Notes under the pieces: model-generated
What the model saw: the letters and a program-made list of their open reading frames with translations, nothing else
Told to the model about the DNA's origin: nothing
The model's database searches: none
DNA from: Laetiporus sulphureus 93-53
Lineage: Eukaryota > Basidiomycota > Agaricomycetes > Polyporales > Laetiporaceae
DNA: 64,000 nucleotides
Reading direction: 5' to 3'
Assembly (NCBI RefSeq): GCF_001632365.1
Contig: NW_024468599.1
Span: 3,774-67,773, forward strand
Part shown: in pieces, positions 10,148 through 21,285 of the stretch
How the letters are laid out: every line of letters begins with the position of its first letter
How positions within the stretch are numbered: position 1 is the first letter of the stretch
Translations under genes and position numbers: made by a program

Positions 10148-13100
10148 CTATCCGAGGTCTGGTGGGGCTAGCGATGCAGCCGTGAATGAAGAGGTGTGGG
10201 ATATGAAAGAGGTGAGATGATGAACGCCGTCTGGACGGCTACACAGACGGTGCAGGTCCCAGGATGTAGGCTTGAGTTGGTGAAAGAGCAGGTGCCGGGC
10301 ATGCGTGTGCCTCGGGCAATGGAGCAGAGTGTGCTCACGTGTGCTGGGGGTTGTTAGGTTGCATAAAGAGGGGGAACCATGGAAGTGACAAGCAGGGCCA
10401 GCCATTCCAAAAAGAGAGGAAAAATAAGGAGCCAGGTAGCCGTAGCCGGTTAAGGCTTGGGTCAACCTGGCTTTGATGTCACATTCAAAGTAGTGATCAA
10501 GATAAACAGGATGTAGCGTAAGGGTCAGCTGACACAGCCAGGCAGAACGTAACGTGGTGGGATGATCAGTGGAAGTGAACTTGGTTCGCCAGGAGGTGGT
10601 CGCTCGCTCTCGTGCTCAGCGCTGGGTCCATGTTGAAGTGGGTAGGATACTATCAGGTAGGGACGTGCCCTCCTTGGCTAGACAGTCTGCCACCTCATTT
10701 CCCAGCACGCCATGGTGGCCAGGGACCCAGAGCAGTGAAATAGTTAAAAGAGGGTATCGCTTCATGAGAGGAGCGAGAAGTGCTCGAAAGCGAATGGAGA
10801 ATGGCTGCCCACTGTGCGGATGCAGGAACAGAATATTGAACAGTGCAGCTCTATTGTCCGTGCAGAGGTAGATGCATGTGATATTGGGATAGGTCTCCAG
10901 AAAACTGGCAAAGCAGCTGGAGACCACCACCATGGCATAGAGCTCAGCATCGTAAACCTCAGCACAGTGGCCTAAGCTCCACGTCCACTCATATTTTATG
11001 GCCCTCTGATGGATGATACATGCACCTGCACCTGCTCTTCAATTGTGGAGGGCCAGCGCCAGTGTGTCGACCTGGGAACCATCTGTGAAGACCCACAAGG
11101 CCTCAGGGGATGGGATAGAAGAATGGAGAAGAGGGTAAAAGAAAGTATGTAAATAGTCCTCAGAACCCTCCTTAGTAGGGGGAGGGATGGTGATGGAGAC
11201 ACAGTCTCTCCATGGGTGAGCGGACACCCACGGAGGTTGGAGCCATGGGTGAAGTTGCACAGTGCAGTCAGGCAGTTCGCATTCGAGGACGTCCACCGCA
11301 GAGTTGCCATAATGCACGGGGATGTTGGGGTTGAGGAGGGAGAAGTTTGGTGGGTGGGCAGAATGGTTCGCTGCGAGGCAGTGAGACACGGGATGATTCG
11401 AGGGGAGGGTGAGCAGGCAGGTGGCAGCTAAGCCATTGAGTTTGTCGAGCTGCTGGCGCATCGGCAGGATGCTGGAGATAAGGTTGAGGGCAACCTGGGG
11501 CGTAGACCTTCAGGCACCCAGAAACCATCGTAAGGCATTGACTTGGACCTGCTGGAGAGGGAGAAAGAGTGAGCGTGGTCCCCATGGGTCATACCACATG
11601 GGGCTGCCAAAAGTAAGGACAGGGAGGATGGTGGTGAGATAAAGGAGGCGCACTTGCGCAACTGTCATGCCGTGCTGGGTGTTAGCCAGCATGCGGAAGG
11701 CAGTGACATGAGAGGTTGCCCTCGAGGCCATGACACAGATGTGGTGAACAAAGGACAGTCATTGGTCAAACCATATCCTGAGCCAGCGGAGATATGGTGC
11801 AGGGCAGATGGTGACCTGATTCCCCTGCCACTGAACTCGCAGCGTGGGGTTAATGTCGAGGGAATGGTTGGGGGAGGTGAAGTGAATGAGCTCAGTTTTG
11901 GCCATGCCAATGGTGAGCCTGAGCTGGTTCAACATGTGCCCGACGCGTGGCAGGGTGCGTTGGATGACAAGAGCATTTTCATTCAAAGAAAGAGAGACGA
12001 CGAGGAGGGAGAAATCGTCCACGTAACCACCAGTGGACTGTTGGGGATGAACAAAAGGATTGAGAGATGCATAGAGGGGAGAAGAATAGATAGTGGACAG
12101 GACAGGTGAAAGGGGGGAACCTTGTGGAATGCTGAGAGCAGCGACAGAATAGGACGGACCGAGCTTGGAGTTGAGCTTAGGACAGACCGTGCAAGACGAG
12201 AGAAATGACATGGTCCAACAGATTTCGTTGGCCAGAAAACCCATGGAAAGCAGGCCGGAATGAAGGATATCATGACGTATATTATTATAGTAACCTTCCA
12301 TGTCCATGCACAGGAGGGTGGCTGAAAAGCTGTTCTCTCATGCTGTGCGGACGTAATGCGTGAGGACGATGCCGGCATCCACAACAGAATGCTGACCCTG
12401 CCTGCCAAACTGGGAGCCTGGAACGAGATTGTGGACTCCGATCTGGAAATTAAAATGAGCGGAGAGGACCTTTTCAAGCACTTTGCTCAGGGTCTCAAGG
12501 AGCGCGATAGGGCAGTGAGCCTTGGAGACGGTATAGTCTGCCTTGCCCGGTTTGGGCAAGTACACAACTGCAGCTTCCTTCAGAGATGTGGGCAGATGAC
12601 CCGAGCGCAAAGATGCAGAGAGAAAATGAAAGAAGAGATCTCACGCACTGGACTGTCAGACCCATTTTAGAAGGCACCAGGAGGTACCAGACACTCCTGG
12701 TGCAGAATAATTAGATGCTGATTCTATAGCTGTCGTCACTTCAGATAGCAGAAGTGGGTGGGCAGATCTCACGGGTGGAGGAGCAGATGCAAAGAGAGGA
12801 GGCAGATCAGGAAGAGGAGGAGACAGGGGGAAGTAGAAATGAGTGAGTAGCTGACCCACATCAGCTGGCAGGGAGCCCACTTCCCCACCCATGCGAATAA
12901 CAGGTAGGGGGGCACTCGCACTCCTTTGGTCCAGGAGGCAAGGCGCCATGGGTTGACGTGTTGGAGATGAGCAAGTGCCTCACATGCCCAGTCTTTTCAT
13001 GCTTGGTGGATGGTTGTAGACAAGGCGCATTTGGCCTCGCATCTTTCATCTCGGGAGGTGGTGGTTTGCACGCGGACATGGGCCAGATCACAGGAGTCAT

Positions 13101-14080
13101 TCCACCAGAGCTGTGAGGCGCGGTGAGCATGGGCGCACTGTGGAAAGACTTCCTGATTAGCGGTGATTAGAGCCCACATCAGAACGTGGGCTCCCTCCTC
13201 TAGATCATCAACAGTAGAGTAGGTGGAGTAGGGTAGTGACATAGTAAGCTCACGGTCGAGGCAGGACAGCCAATCCCTGCATCGAGATACATCTACTCTA
13301 AAACTCAGGTCAACTGGGACCAGATGGGCAGTGTGGGAGAGAATGGTGGTTAGCATAGCATGATCAGACTCGAAAGGGGTGGACACTGCAGCCACTCCGT
13401 GAACATGAAAGTGTTCACTGGAGATTGCGCAGATCAGGTCGATGATCATCCCTGAGAGTGGGTCGTCACCGACCATGTGAGTGGGTTGGTCAAGATCGTT
13501 AAGCAAAATGAGAGCTTCACGTTCGAGCCACTGAACGAAGGTGGATGAAACAGGACTAGTTAGGCGTAGAGTATAGCCAGTCCATGACCAAAGGGGGTTG
13601 TGAATGTTAAAATCACCACTGATGATGAGATTTGCTTTGGATGGGAAAGGGATATTACAGAGAATGGGGAGGATGTGATGTGAGATCGCATGCCCTCATT
13701 ATAGCAATTGATAGCAAAGAACAAGTGTGTGGGGTCAAAGCGAGAGACAAAGTGAACGATAACTAGGTCTGGATCCGTTATCAGATCGGTGCGCATGGAA
13801 ATATGATAAGTGTCAAGTAAGCCACGCCGGACCAGGATGCTGGCTCGAGGGTGCGGTAAGGCAGTGGTGGAAGAAAAATGAAAGGCATCCAGACCATAGG
13901 GCTGGACGTTGACATGGTCATAAACAGTGGTGCCAGATTCGGAGCTGTGGGGGGGTCGATGCCAATCTGGCCCCACCACAGCTCCTGGAGGAAGTATATA
14001 TCATAGCAAGAGGAAGAAACCAAGCCGTGGACACGCGGATTAGACCAGGCCACATTCAGATGTGCGGTTGTGAGATTCAT
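10148..14080 (-). pseudogene. LINE ORF2: APE endonuclease, reverse transcriptase, RNase H
   Basis: ORF2 nicks target DNA and primes reverse transcription. Seen in order: endonuclease with a Gln-Glu motif (FLQELWW, near 13980), Gly-Asp-Phe-Asn (ISGDFNIHN, near 13600) and Ser-Asp-His (near 13365); RT with GSPLSPVLS and the YVDD active site (about 12020); RNase H with FTDGS (about 11070), CTDNRAAL (about 10860) and the GNEVADCLAKEG end (about 10690); a C-terminal Cys/His segment around TREHTLLHC (about 10340). The endonuclease reading frame shifts twice between 14080 and 12950, and several stops interrupt the RT frame, so it is not functional. Its ATG overlaps the ORF1 stop as ATGA (14077-14080), suggesting coupled reinitiation. 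Confidence 0.85.
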
Positions 14081-15777
14081 GATGAAGAGTTTGATCGCGA
14101 AATGGGGATGCGGTAATCTTTCCGTGCAGGACAGGTGGTATCAGCTGTGCTGTGGCCATTGGTGCCACAGATGACACAGAAAAAGTGAGTAGGATCACAG
14201 GGCTGCTTGCTCGGGCAGTTTTCATGATTACACATAAGGCAGGCATGATGATGCATGTCCGCCGTATAGTCAGTTTTACCACAAAAGTGACACACAGGGG
14301 TACACTTCTTGCAGTGGCTCTCGAGGTAAGTGAGTCGCCAGCATCGCATGCACTGATGGAAGATCGGTCTGTCCTTGGACTTTTTGACCATCATATGGGA
14401 ACCATAGAACCAAATGAATCCAGCGGTGTCACCATGGTTATCACGCCCAAGAAGGTTACGTGCGCAGAAATCACGGTGGGTGTCTTCGACAGACACGATG
14501 ATGGAGGACTTACTGAGCTGCTCCCGCCGCTCGCTGGGAATGATAAAGCCAGGAAGGCCATTGAAATGGACCATGGAAAACATGAAATTATGGCGCAGCT
14601 CCACCAGGATCTCTTTCTCAGTGAGCATAGCACCCATGTCTGGGTGGCGGAGAGGGCAGCTCAGAATAAAGAGCTTCATAACTGGTGCAAGCCGGCAGAA
14701 ATCCTGAGGCACAGTGGCCTGCTCATGCAGTTCTGGTGCAGGTGAGGATGCATGGGGCATGACACCCAGGAGATGTCTGATAGGGCAGAGACACTCACAG
14801 ATGAGAGCATCCGGTGACTCATTGGAAAAGACTGCCATGACCTTGGAAGGTCCAGCGAAATGGAGATCGAGAAAACTTACCTTAGCCCACGCTGGCATTT
14901 TGCGCAGGCAGGTGTGGATCTTAGCATACCATTGGGGCATAGTTCTGCCCTCTATGATGGTAGCGTGCTATGCGGGGGTGATGAGTAGCACGTAGCTCTT
15001 CTCTCGAGACTTGGCAGCCACCTGAGCCATGGTAGGGGCCCCAGGAGGTGGTGCATTAGGCTGGGCTATGGTCACGGTGGTGGAGCTGACAGTCTGTTGG
15101 TGATGGGGTGGCAGAGGCGGTGGATTCTGTGGGCCAAGCGGCTTGGGCAGGGAAGGTGGCAGAGGCAGCCAGTTGTGTGCAAGCTGCACTTTGACAGCTG
15201 AGAGCCTCGTGGTGATGGCCGTGTTGCCCATGTGGATGCCATCCTCCACCGCTTTGGTGATGGCAGCCTGAATGTCGATGTTCATGGACAGGGCTTCACC
15301 GTGGTGGGGGTGCTGGTATTCCAGTTCATGTTCCTCCCCCTCTAGCTCATCATCCAGGGCAGGGTTGAGGCAGAAAAAGTGGTCGAGGATTTGAAGAGCC
15401 GCCATACCAGGGTCCAAGTTGTTGATGTCAGAGTCAGCCGGCAGCTCAATGTGGAACTCGCGGATGATGGTGGTGAGCTTGGTGACGACATGGGAGGTGT
15501 CGTCTAGATAGGTAGTGGGGTTGGGGTGGTCGATGGCGATGTTTATGGCCTCCTCCAGAGCCCGCACAGAGTTTCTGACATGGCACAGAAGGCTGCCAAA
15601 GTGGTTGATGACCCTGTCCCGTCCCTCCAATTTGGAGGTCCAAGACAGTGTAGCAGCCAGAGCAGGTGGAGTGGGTGGAACAGTAGCAAAAGAATGCACT
15701 GGAGGAGTAGGCTCAACGCCAAGAGCCACCATGTCAACGTTGCTGGCGGTCGTGGGTTGGGTGCCTAAAGCGAACAT
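14077..15777 (-). pseudogene. LINE ORF1: nucleic-acid-binding protein with Cys-rich fingers
   Basis: One reading frame of 567 codons with a single in-frame TAG at 14968-14970, probably from CAG. The N-terminal third is Pro-rich; the C-terminal part (about 14080-14380) has a series of Cys/His motifs: CMRCWRLTYLESHC, then CHFCGKTDYTADMHHHAC, then CVICGTNGH..C. The first lacks the usual His. Such ORF1 proteins package LINE RNA. Apart from the amber codon the protein looks complete, and the stop overlaps the ORF2 start. Confidence 0.8.
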
Positions 15778-15807
15778 GGTGGTTACGGAACAAGAAGGAT
15801 TGATTGT

Positions 15808-15817
15808 TTGAAAGCTT
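15808..15817. repeat. Target-site duplication of the LINE (right)
   Basis: Second copy of TTGAAAGCTT; gag of element B resumes immediately after it. Confidence 0.85.
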
Positions 15818-16789
15818 GGTCAAGTCAGTTCAGACACTCACAGCAGCTGTGACTGGAGGAGTTGTGAAGCAGAATGGGAGTCAAACTGTGACTGCAAGCA
15901 GACCACCAGTCACAAATGAAAATCTGAGTGGATTTTGCCACTATTGTGGAGAAGCCGGAGGCATGATCGAAACATGCAAGCATGTCGAGGAGGACATTAA
16001 GAGTGGCAAGTGCATGTGCAATGCAGCCAGAAAAGTTGTCCTTCCAAATGGCACCTTCGTCCCTCGCACAATTTCAGGCATCACGATTCACGATCAGATT
16101 TATGAGTGGCACAGATGGAACCAGACTCCAGTCATGGCATCGGTCTCAGCAGCAAATCTATTTGAGGTCTCAGAAGACAAAGCCAGCTCATTATTGCTAG
16201 GCACAGAAGATAGGATCGAAGCTCTGAAGCAAGAGTTGTTCAATCTGAAGTGATCACGACCAGTCTTCGACAGAGTTCATATGCCACCGAGGTGACCGGC
16301 AGAAGCGGCCGCAAAGCCAGCACAGTCTGAGAAGGCACCCAAACAGCAGAAGCCTCAGGTGGAGCCAGAGAAGGCCACTGAGAGCGCACCGAGTTCGTCT
16401 ATGCCAGTAGTCGCAGACCCAGTTCCAGAGCATTCTTTCTAATCAGTTCGAGATGCAGTATACGTTCCACTGAACATGTGTCATTTTGGGCAAGCACCAA
16501 AGCCTGGAGCATGAGATGTGGCTTGTCGCAATGCACCACCAGTCTACCAGCCAGAGCTTGCGACTACAGTATTCGAGCGATCAATGAAGTCATCAGCAGT
16601 AACGTTGTCCATGGAGGAGTTGCCGTCAATACTGCCAGATGTGCGCAACAAGTATCGTGAAGCATGCACACTGAAGCAAGTAGTACCTCCAAGTGCGACT
16701 GGAATGGTGATGATCTTCGAAAATGCGAAGACAGCAGTTCTACGATCGGACAGGAGGAAGAGTTCACCTGTTGAGGGGAGCCTTTAGCA
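15818..16789 (+). pseudogene. Element B gag, 3' part with zinc knuckle, and gag-protease linker
   Basis: Continues gag after the LINE. The nucleocapsid motif at 15936-15977 reads C-HY-C-GEAGGMIET-C; the spacing matches a CCHC knuckle but the His position is Gly. Element D has the same change (46041-46082). The gag frame ends at 16251-16253. 16254-16789 is a low-complexity Pro/Glu/Lys-type linker in broken frames leading to the protease. Confidence 0.7.
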
Positions 16790-17240
16790 GTGACGGGTTC
16801 AGTCATTCCCGATCCATATGATGCCTACTTGAAGCACGTTCACAATGGAGAAGAGCCAGAACAGTTGACAGTCACAAAAGACTTGCATGCATTGCGATCG
16901 ATAGTCACCCTCATCGACAACAAGGAGCGAGTACAGGCGATCCTAGATTCAGGATGCCAGATTGTCGCAATGTCAGAAGACATCTGCCATTCACTGGGAC
17001 TCATCTATGATCTGACAATAAAGCTCAACATGCAGTCTGCGAATGGAGAAGTCGACCAGTCACTCGGACTCATTCGCAACGTACCATTCCAAGTCAGAGA
17101 TATCGTCCTCTACTTGCAAATTCATGTCATTTGCACAGCCGCATACGATATTCTTTTAGGATGACCATTTGACGTGCTCACCAAGAGCATGGTGCACAAC
17201 TTCTTCAATGGAAACCAGACAGTTACAATCATATGTCCCA
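16790..17240 (+). pseudogene. Element B aspartic protease domain
   Basis: The retropepsin would cleave Gag-Pol. The active site ILDSGCQIVAMS (Asp-Ser-Gly near 16946) and a C-terminal YDILLG near 17155 are visible. The frame then meets TGA at 17162-17164, where CGA would give the expected Arg. It lies between the gag linker and RT, in the usual Ty3 order. Confidence 0.75.
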
Positions 17241-20200
17241 ACACAGGAAGAGTCACAACGATACCAAAAGGACCACCACGAGTCAGGGCACAGCATTTGT
17301 GATTGAAGAATCTGGGTTTTCACTAGTGGAAGATATGAGTACTGAAAGCAGTGGGATGGCATTAATCATTGATGTAAGCAGCAAAAATACCTGTATCATA
17401 TCAGCCTATTCCCCAGTCGTATCTTCCGATCCCATTTCCATTCAGTCAAGCTATTTGCAAGCCTCAGGACAGGCCCTTGATGCAGTATCATCATTGTACA
17501 CAGTCACCTCAGATTTTTTACCGACCCCTCGAACCTCGACTTCATGACTGCTACAGATGATCATAGGTCACAATTGCGATCAAGAGTCAAGCTCGAGAGC
17601 AGGCTATGCTGTGACCAAGAAAAAGTACAAGCCAGTCATGCTCAAAACTTGACCAGTAATCGCATCGGTACCCGAGCAATTTTGAATCATTTGATGGATA
17701 CATGGAGATCCTTTGCGACACCTACCTAAGCTTCCAGAGTGGCCGGGTCCATTCTTTTTAACCAGTCACTATATGAAGGAATGCATGGAGGTTTTGGATG
17801 TGATGCACCAGCCAGGATTCTTATTGCCAGAACAGCGAGCCCTCATGCACGCGTTCATGTGTCTGCACAATTAAGCATTTGCTTGGAGCAATTCTGAGTG
17901 AGGACAATTCAAGTCACAGTATTTTCCGCTGATTGATTTCTCAGTCATTCCACATCAGCCATGGGTTCAGCGGAACATTCTGATTCCACCAAGCATTTAC
18001 GAGGAAGTCTGCACAATTATCAAGAAGAAGCTGGATGCTGGAGTCTACGAGCCCTCAAACTTCTCATATTGATCACGATGGTTCTGTGTCATACAGAAGG
18101 ATGAAAAGTCTCTGCGACTCATTCACAGTCTCAAACCACTCAACGCCATCACAATCCAGCACTCGAGAGTTACACTGACTCCGAAGCATCTAGCAGAGCA
18201 GTTCAGCAGTCATGCCTGTGGAGCCATGCTTGATCTATATGTTGGATATGATGAGAGACTCATAGCGGAGACATCGCATGACCTCACCACATTCCAGATG
18301 CCTTTTGGCACTTTGCAACTTGTCACCCTTCCGATGGGATGGACAAACTCGGTGCCGATCTTCCACGACGACGTCACATACATTTTGCAATCGAAAATTC
18401 CTGCGTTCACCATGCCGTACATTGATGATGTCCCAGTCAAAGGTCCAGCGACTAGATATCTCAATTCAGACAAAAGCTTCGAGATGATCGCAGGCAATGA
18501 TGGCATTCGACGATTCATCTGGGAACACTTCCAGAATCTCAATCGCATTGTGCAGCAAATGGAGTATGCTGGAGGTATCTTCTCGGGAACGAAGTTAACG
18601 CTATGCGCCAAAGAGATCACGGTCGTCGGACACAGGGGTACTCTGATTGGATGATTGCCAGATGCATTGTGAGTCTGGACAGTCAGAAATTGAGGCCCAT
18701 GCAAGGACCTATCAGAAGTTCGAGCTTTTCTAGGCACGATCAGAGTTGCAAGGATCTCTATCAGGGACTTCGCAAAGCGAGCGCACTCGCTTGTGCAGCT
18801 TACTCGGAAAGGAGTTCCATTTGAATTCAGCGAGGTGCAGCTCAAAGTGATGGAAGACCTAAAGCAGGCATTATTGGAGTCACCAGCTTTGTGAATGATC
18901 AATTACGACTCATCAGCACCAGTTATTCTTGCAATGGACACATCTCTGATCGCAGTTGGATAACAGTTGTGCCAAGGCACAACTGACAGATCGAAAAAGC
19001 GGTTTTTCAATCAGTTTGGGTCTATCACGCTCAATGACTGCAAGAGGTTTTCGCAACTGAAGCTCGAGCTCCACAGTCTATATCGCACTTTGCGAGCACT
19101 CAAGGTCTATCTAATCAGCATTCGTAACCTGATAGTTGAAGTGGATGCCAAGTACATTAAGGACATGTTGCAGAACTCAGACATTGCCTCGAGCACAAGC
19201 GTTAATTGTTAGGTCATTGCGATCCTCATGTACCATTTCTGACTAGTCCACATCCCAGGAGTCATGCATGGTCCAGATGGATTATCATGCTGACCAAGAC
19301 AGCAAGGTGACCTGCCACCAGAGCTGATCGAGGACACCAACTTCGATGACTGGGTGGATCACATGAATGGCTTTATGCATCAAGTACTTCCCTGAGTGCA
19401 GCTTCTGAGTAATCCACTGTTGACCGAGGACGGTCAATTTTTCAGAACGGGAAAGGAGCCAGCCACGCAATCAGTTTTTGTGCTTCTAACTCAAAATAAT
19501 GATGGATCAGAAACCATGCGAGATGCTGGGGACCCGAAGGTGGTCAGCTACAAGGATGTTCCATGATCCACATGAGCCAGGCAGAATGACCATCTTATTG
19601 CTCTAATTACTGACTGGCTAGAAATGGTGTAGCGACCGGAGAACTACTCGGACAAAGAATACGATCGAATGCTCAAGTATGTGGTCCACTTCTTCAAATG
19701 TGATGGACATCTCTGGAGGAAAGATGGACAAGGATTGCACAAGCTAGTCATATTACCAGAGAACTGACTGCGGGTCCTCACTGGAGCACATGACAAACTT
19801 GGGCATTAAGGCATTTTTCTGACTCGGTCGTTGATTCGCGAATGCTTTTGGTGGCCGAACATCGTGGCTAACATTGCTTGGTTTGTCAAGACTTGTGTAA
19901 TATGTCAAAAGCGACAGATTCATCAGATTCTCATTCCACTGACTGTTGCGATTCCAGCCCCGATATTTGCAAAGATATATATCGACACAATGCATATGCT
20001 GCCCTCAATGGATTCAAGTACATTGTGCAGGGTCGGTGTTCACTCACCCACTATCCTGAGTTCTGTATGCTTTGAGCAGAAACTGCAAAGACCCTCGGCA
20101 ATTGAATTTTCGAAGATATACTCTGTCACTGGGGGGGCGCTATCAGAAATCGTAACCGACAATGGCGCACCATTCGTAAAGGCAGCAGCCTATGTGGAGA

Positions 20201-21006
20201 AGAAATATCACATCAAGCACATCCGGATAAGTGGCTACAACTCATGAGCAAATGGAATCGTTGAGTGACCACATTTCGATGTTCGGCAAGGTCTATTCAA
20301 GGCTGCTGATGGAGCGGAGCGCAAATGGAGTCAAGTCGCACATTCCGTTTTCTGGTCAGAAAGAGTAACGGTTAAAAGACACATGGGTTGCTCACCCTAT
20401 TTTGCAGTCACAGGTACCAATTCAGTCCTACCGCTTGACATTGTTGAAGCAACGTATTTGATTCCAGCCCCAGTCGGAATGGTGACAACAACTGACCTAA
20501 TTGTGAGTTGAGCTGAAGCATTGCAGAAGTGCCGTAAACAGGTCGCAATAATCCATAACACAGTCTATGAAGCCAGAAGAAAAGCAGCCAGATGATTCAA
20601 GCAAGTCCACAAGAATGCGATCAAGGATTTTAACTTCAAGCGCGGAGATCTAGTCTTGGTTCAGCATATGCAGATCGAGAAGGCACTCAATCGGAAAATG
20701 AGACCACACTATATTGAACCATATATTGTGCTGTTTCGCAATTGGGGAGGAGCATACATGCTCTGCAAGTTGGATGGAGCAGTATTGGACTGACCAATTG
20801 CTGCATTCAGGGTGGTGCCCTTTGTGGCAAAGAAGAAGATCACAATCACAGAAGAAATGTTGGACGTATCGGAAACCAGATTGATGGAGATGCATCAGGT
20901 GGATGACCAAGGAGAAGAGGAACCAGATGAAGAACAAGAAGATGAGGAGTCAGGGGAAGAAGACGAAGGACCACAGGACCAGTACAATGCAAATGAGTCA
21001 GAATAG
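17241..21006 (+). pseudogene. Element B pol remnant: RT, RNase H, integrase
   Basis: RT active site is an intact Tyr-Ile-Asp-Asp (18418-18429). RNase H follows (about 18900-19212), then integrase with a HHCC-like zinc region near 19790-19920, catalytic Asp near 19983, Asp-Asn-Gly near 20158 and Glu near 20262. The acidic C-terminal tail ends at the TAG 21004-21006. Many TGA codons replace Arg codons, for example TGA at 18652-18654 and in the EWPHF-like segment near 20267. Sequence is clearly more diverged from A and D than those are from each other. Confidence 0.85.
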
Positions 21007-21285
21007 ACAAGTATAGGATTCGAACTAATCATTCAATCATATATAGGCAAGGACTCAGCTAGAGACTCAAGGATTCGAACAAGACTATCATATTCGGTGG
21101 CAAATTTCTTAATATTTTGGTCAGGCAAGATTGCACAAGGCTTTTTGGCACACAGTTTATTCAAAACAACTAACTAATACACTTGCTCCATGCGCACGTA
21201 GGGAGAGATCACGAAAGAGATGTGAAGAAATATGTGGACGGCCCACTTTGCATCGCCCCAGCCCAAGCCCAGCACACCAACGAAG
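21007..21285. other. Spacer between convergent pol and antisense gene
   Basis: About 280 bp between the pol stop and the antisense stop, conserved in A (3164-3449) and D (51739-52046). It probably holds both 3' untranslated regions. No ORF of interest. Confidence 0.5.

Larger units (their letters stand above)
10009..15807 (-). mobile_element. Tad1-like non-LTR retrotransposon (LINE), nearly full length
   Basis: A 5.8-kb minus-strand insertion in gag of element B with a 10-bp target duplication. The plus-strand T run at 10007-10016 is the A-tail of the LINE. Two ORFs are present: ORF1 with CCHC-type fingers and ORF2 with an APE-type endonuclease, RT and RNase H. The 5' untranslated part is only about 30 bp, so slight 5' truncation is possible. 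It has far fewer disabling changes than the Ty3 host element, consistent with later insertion. Confidence 0.9.

Noticed and set aside
11654..12109. Plus-strand 151-codon ORF
   Set aside because: Shadow of the LINE RT, which has recognisable motifs on the minus strand.
14152..14745. Plus-strand 197-codon ORF
   Set aside because: Shadow of LINE ORF1.
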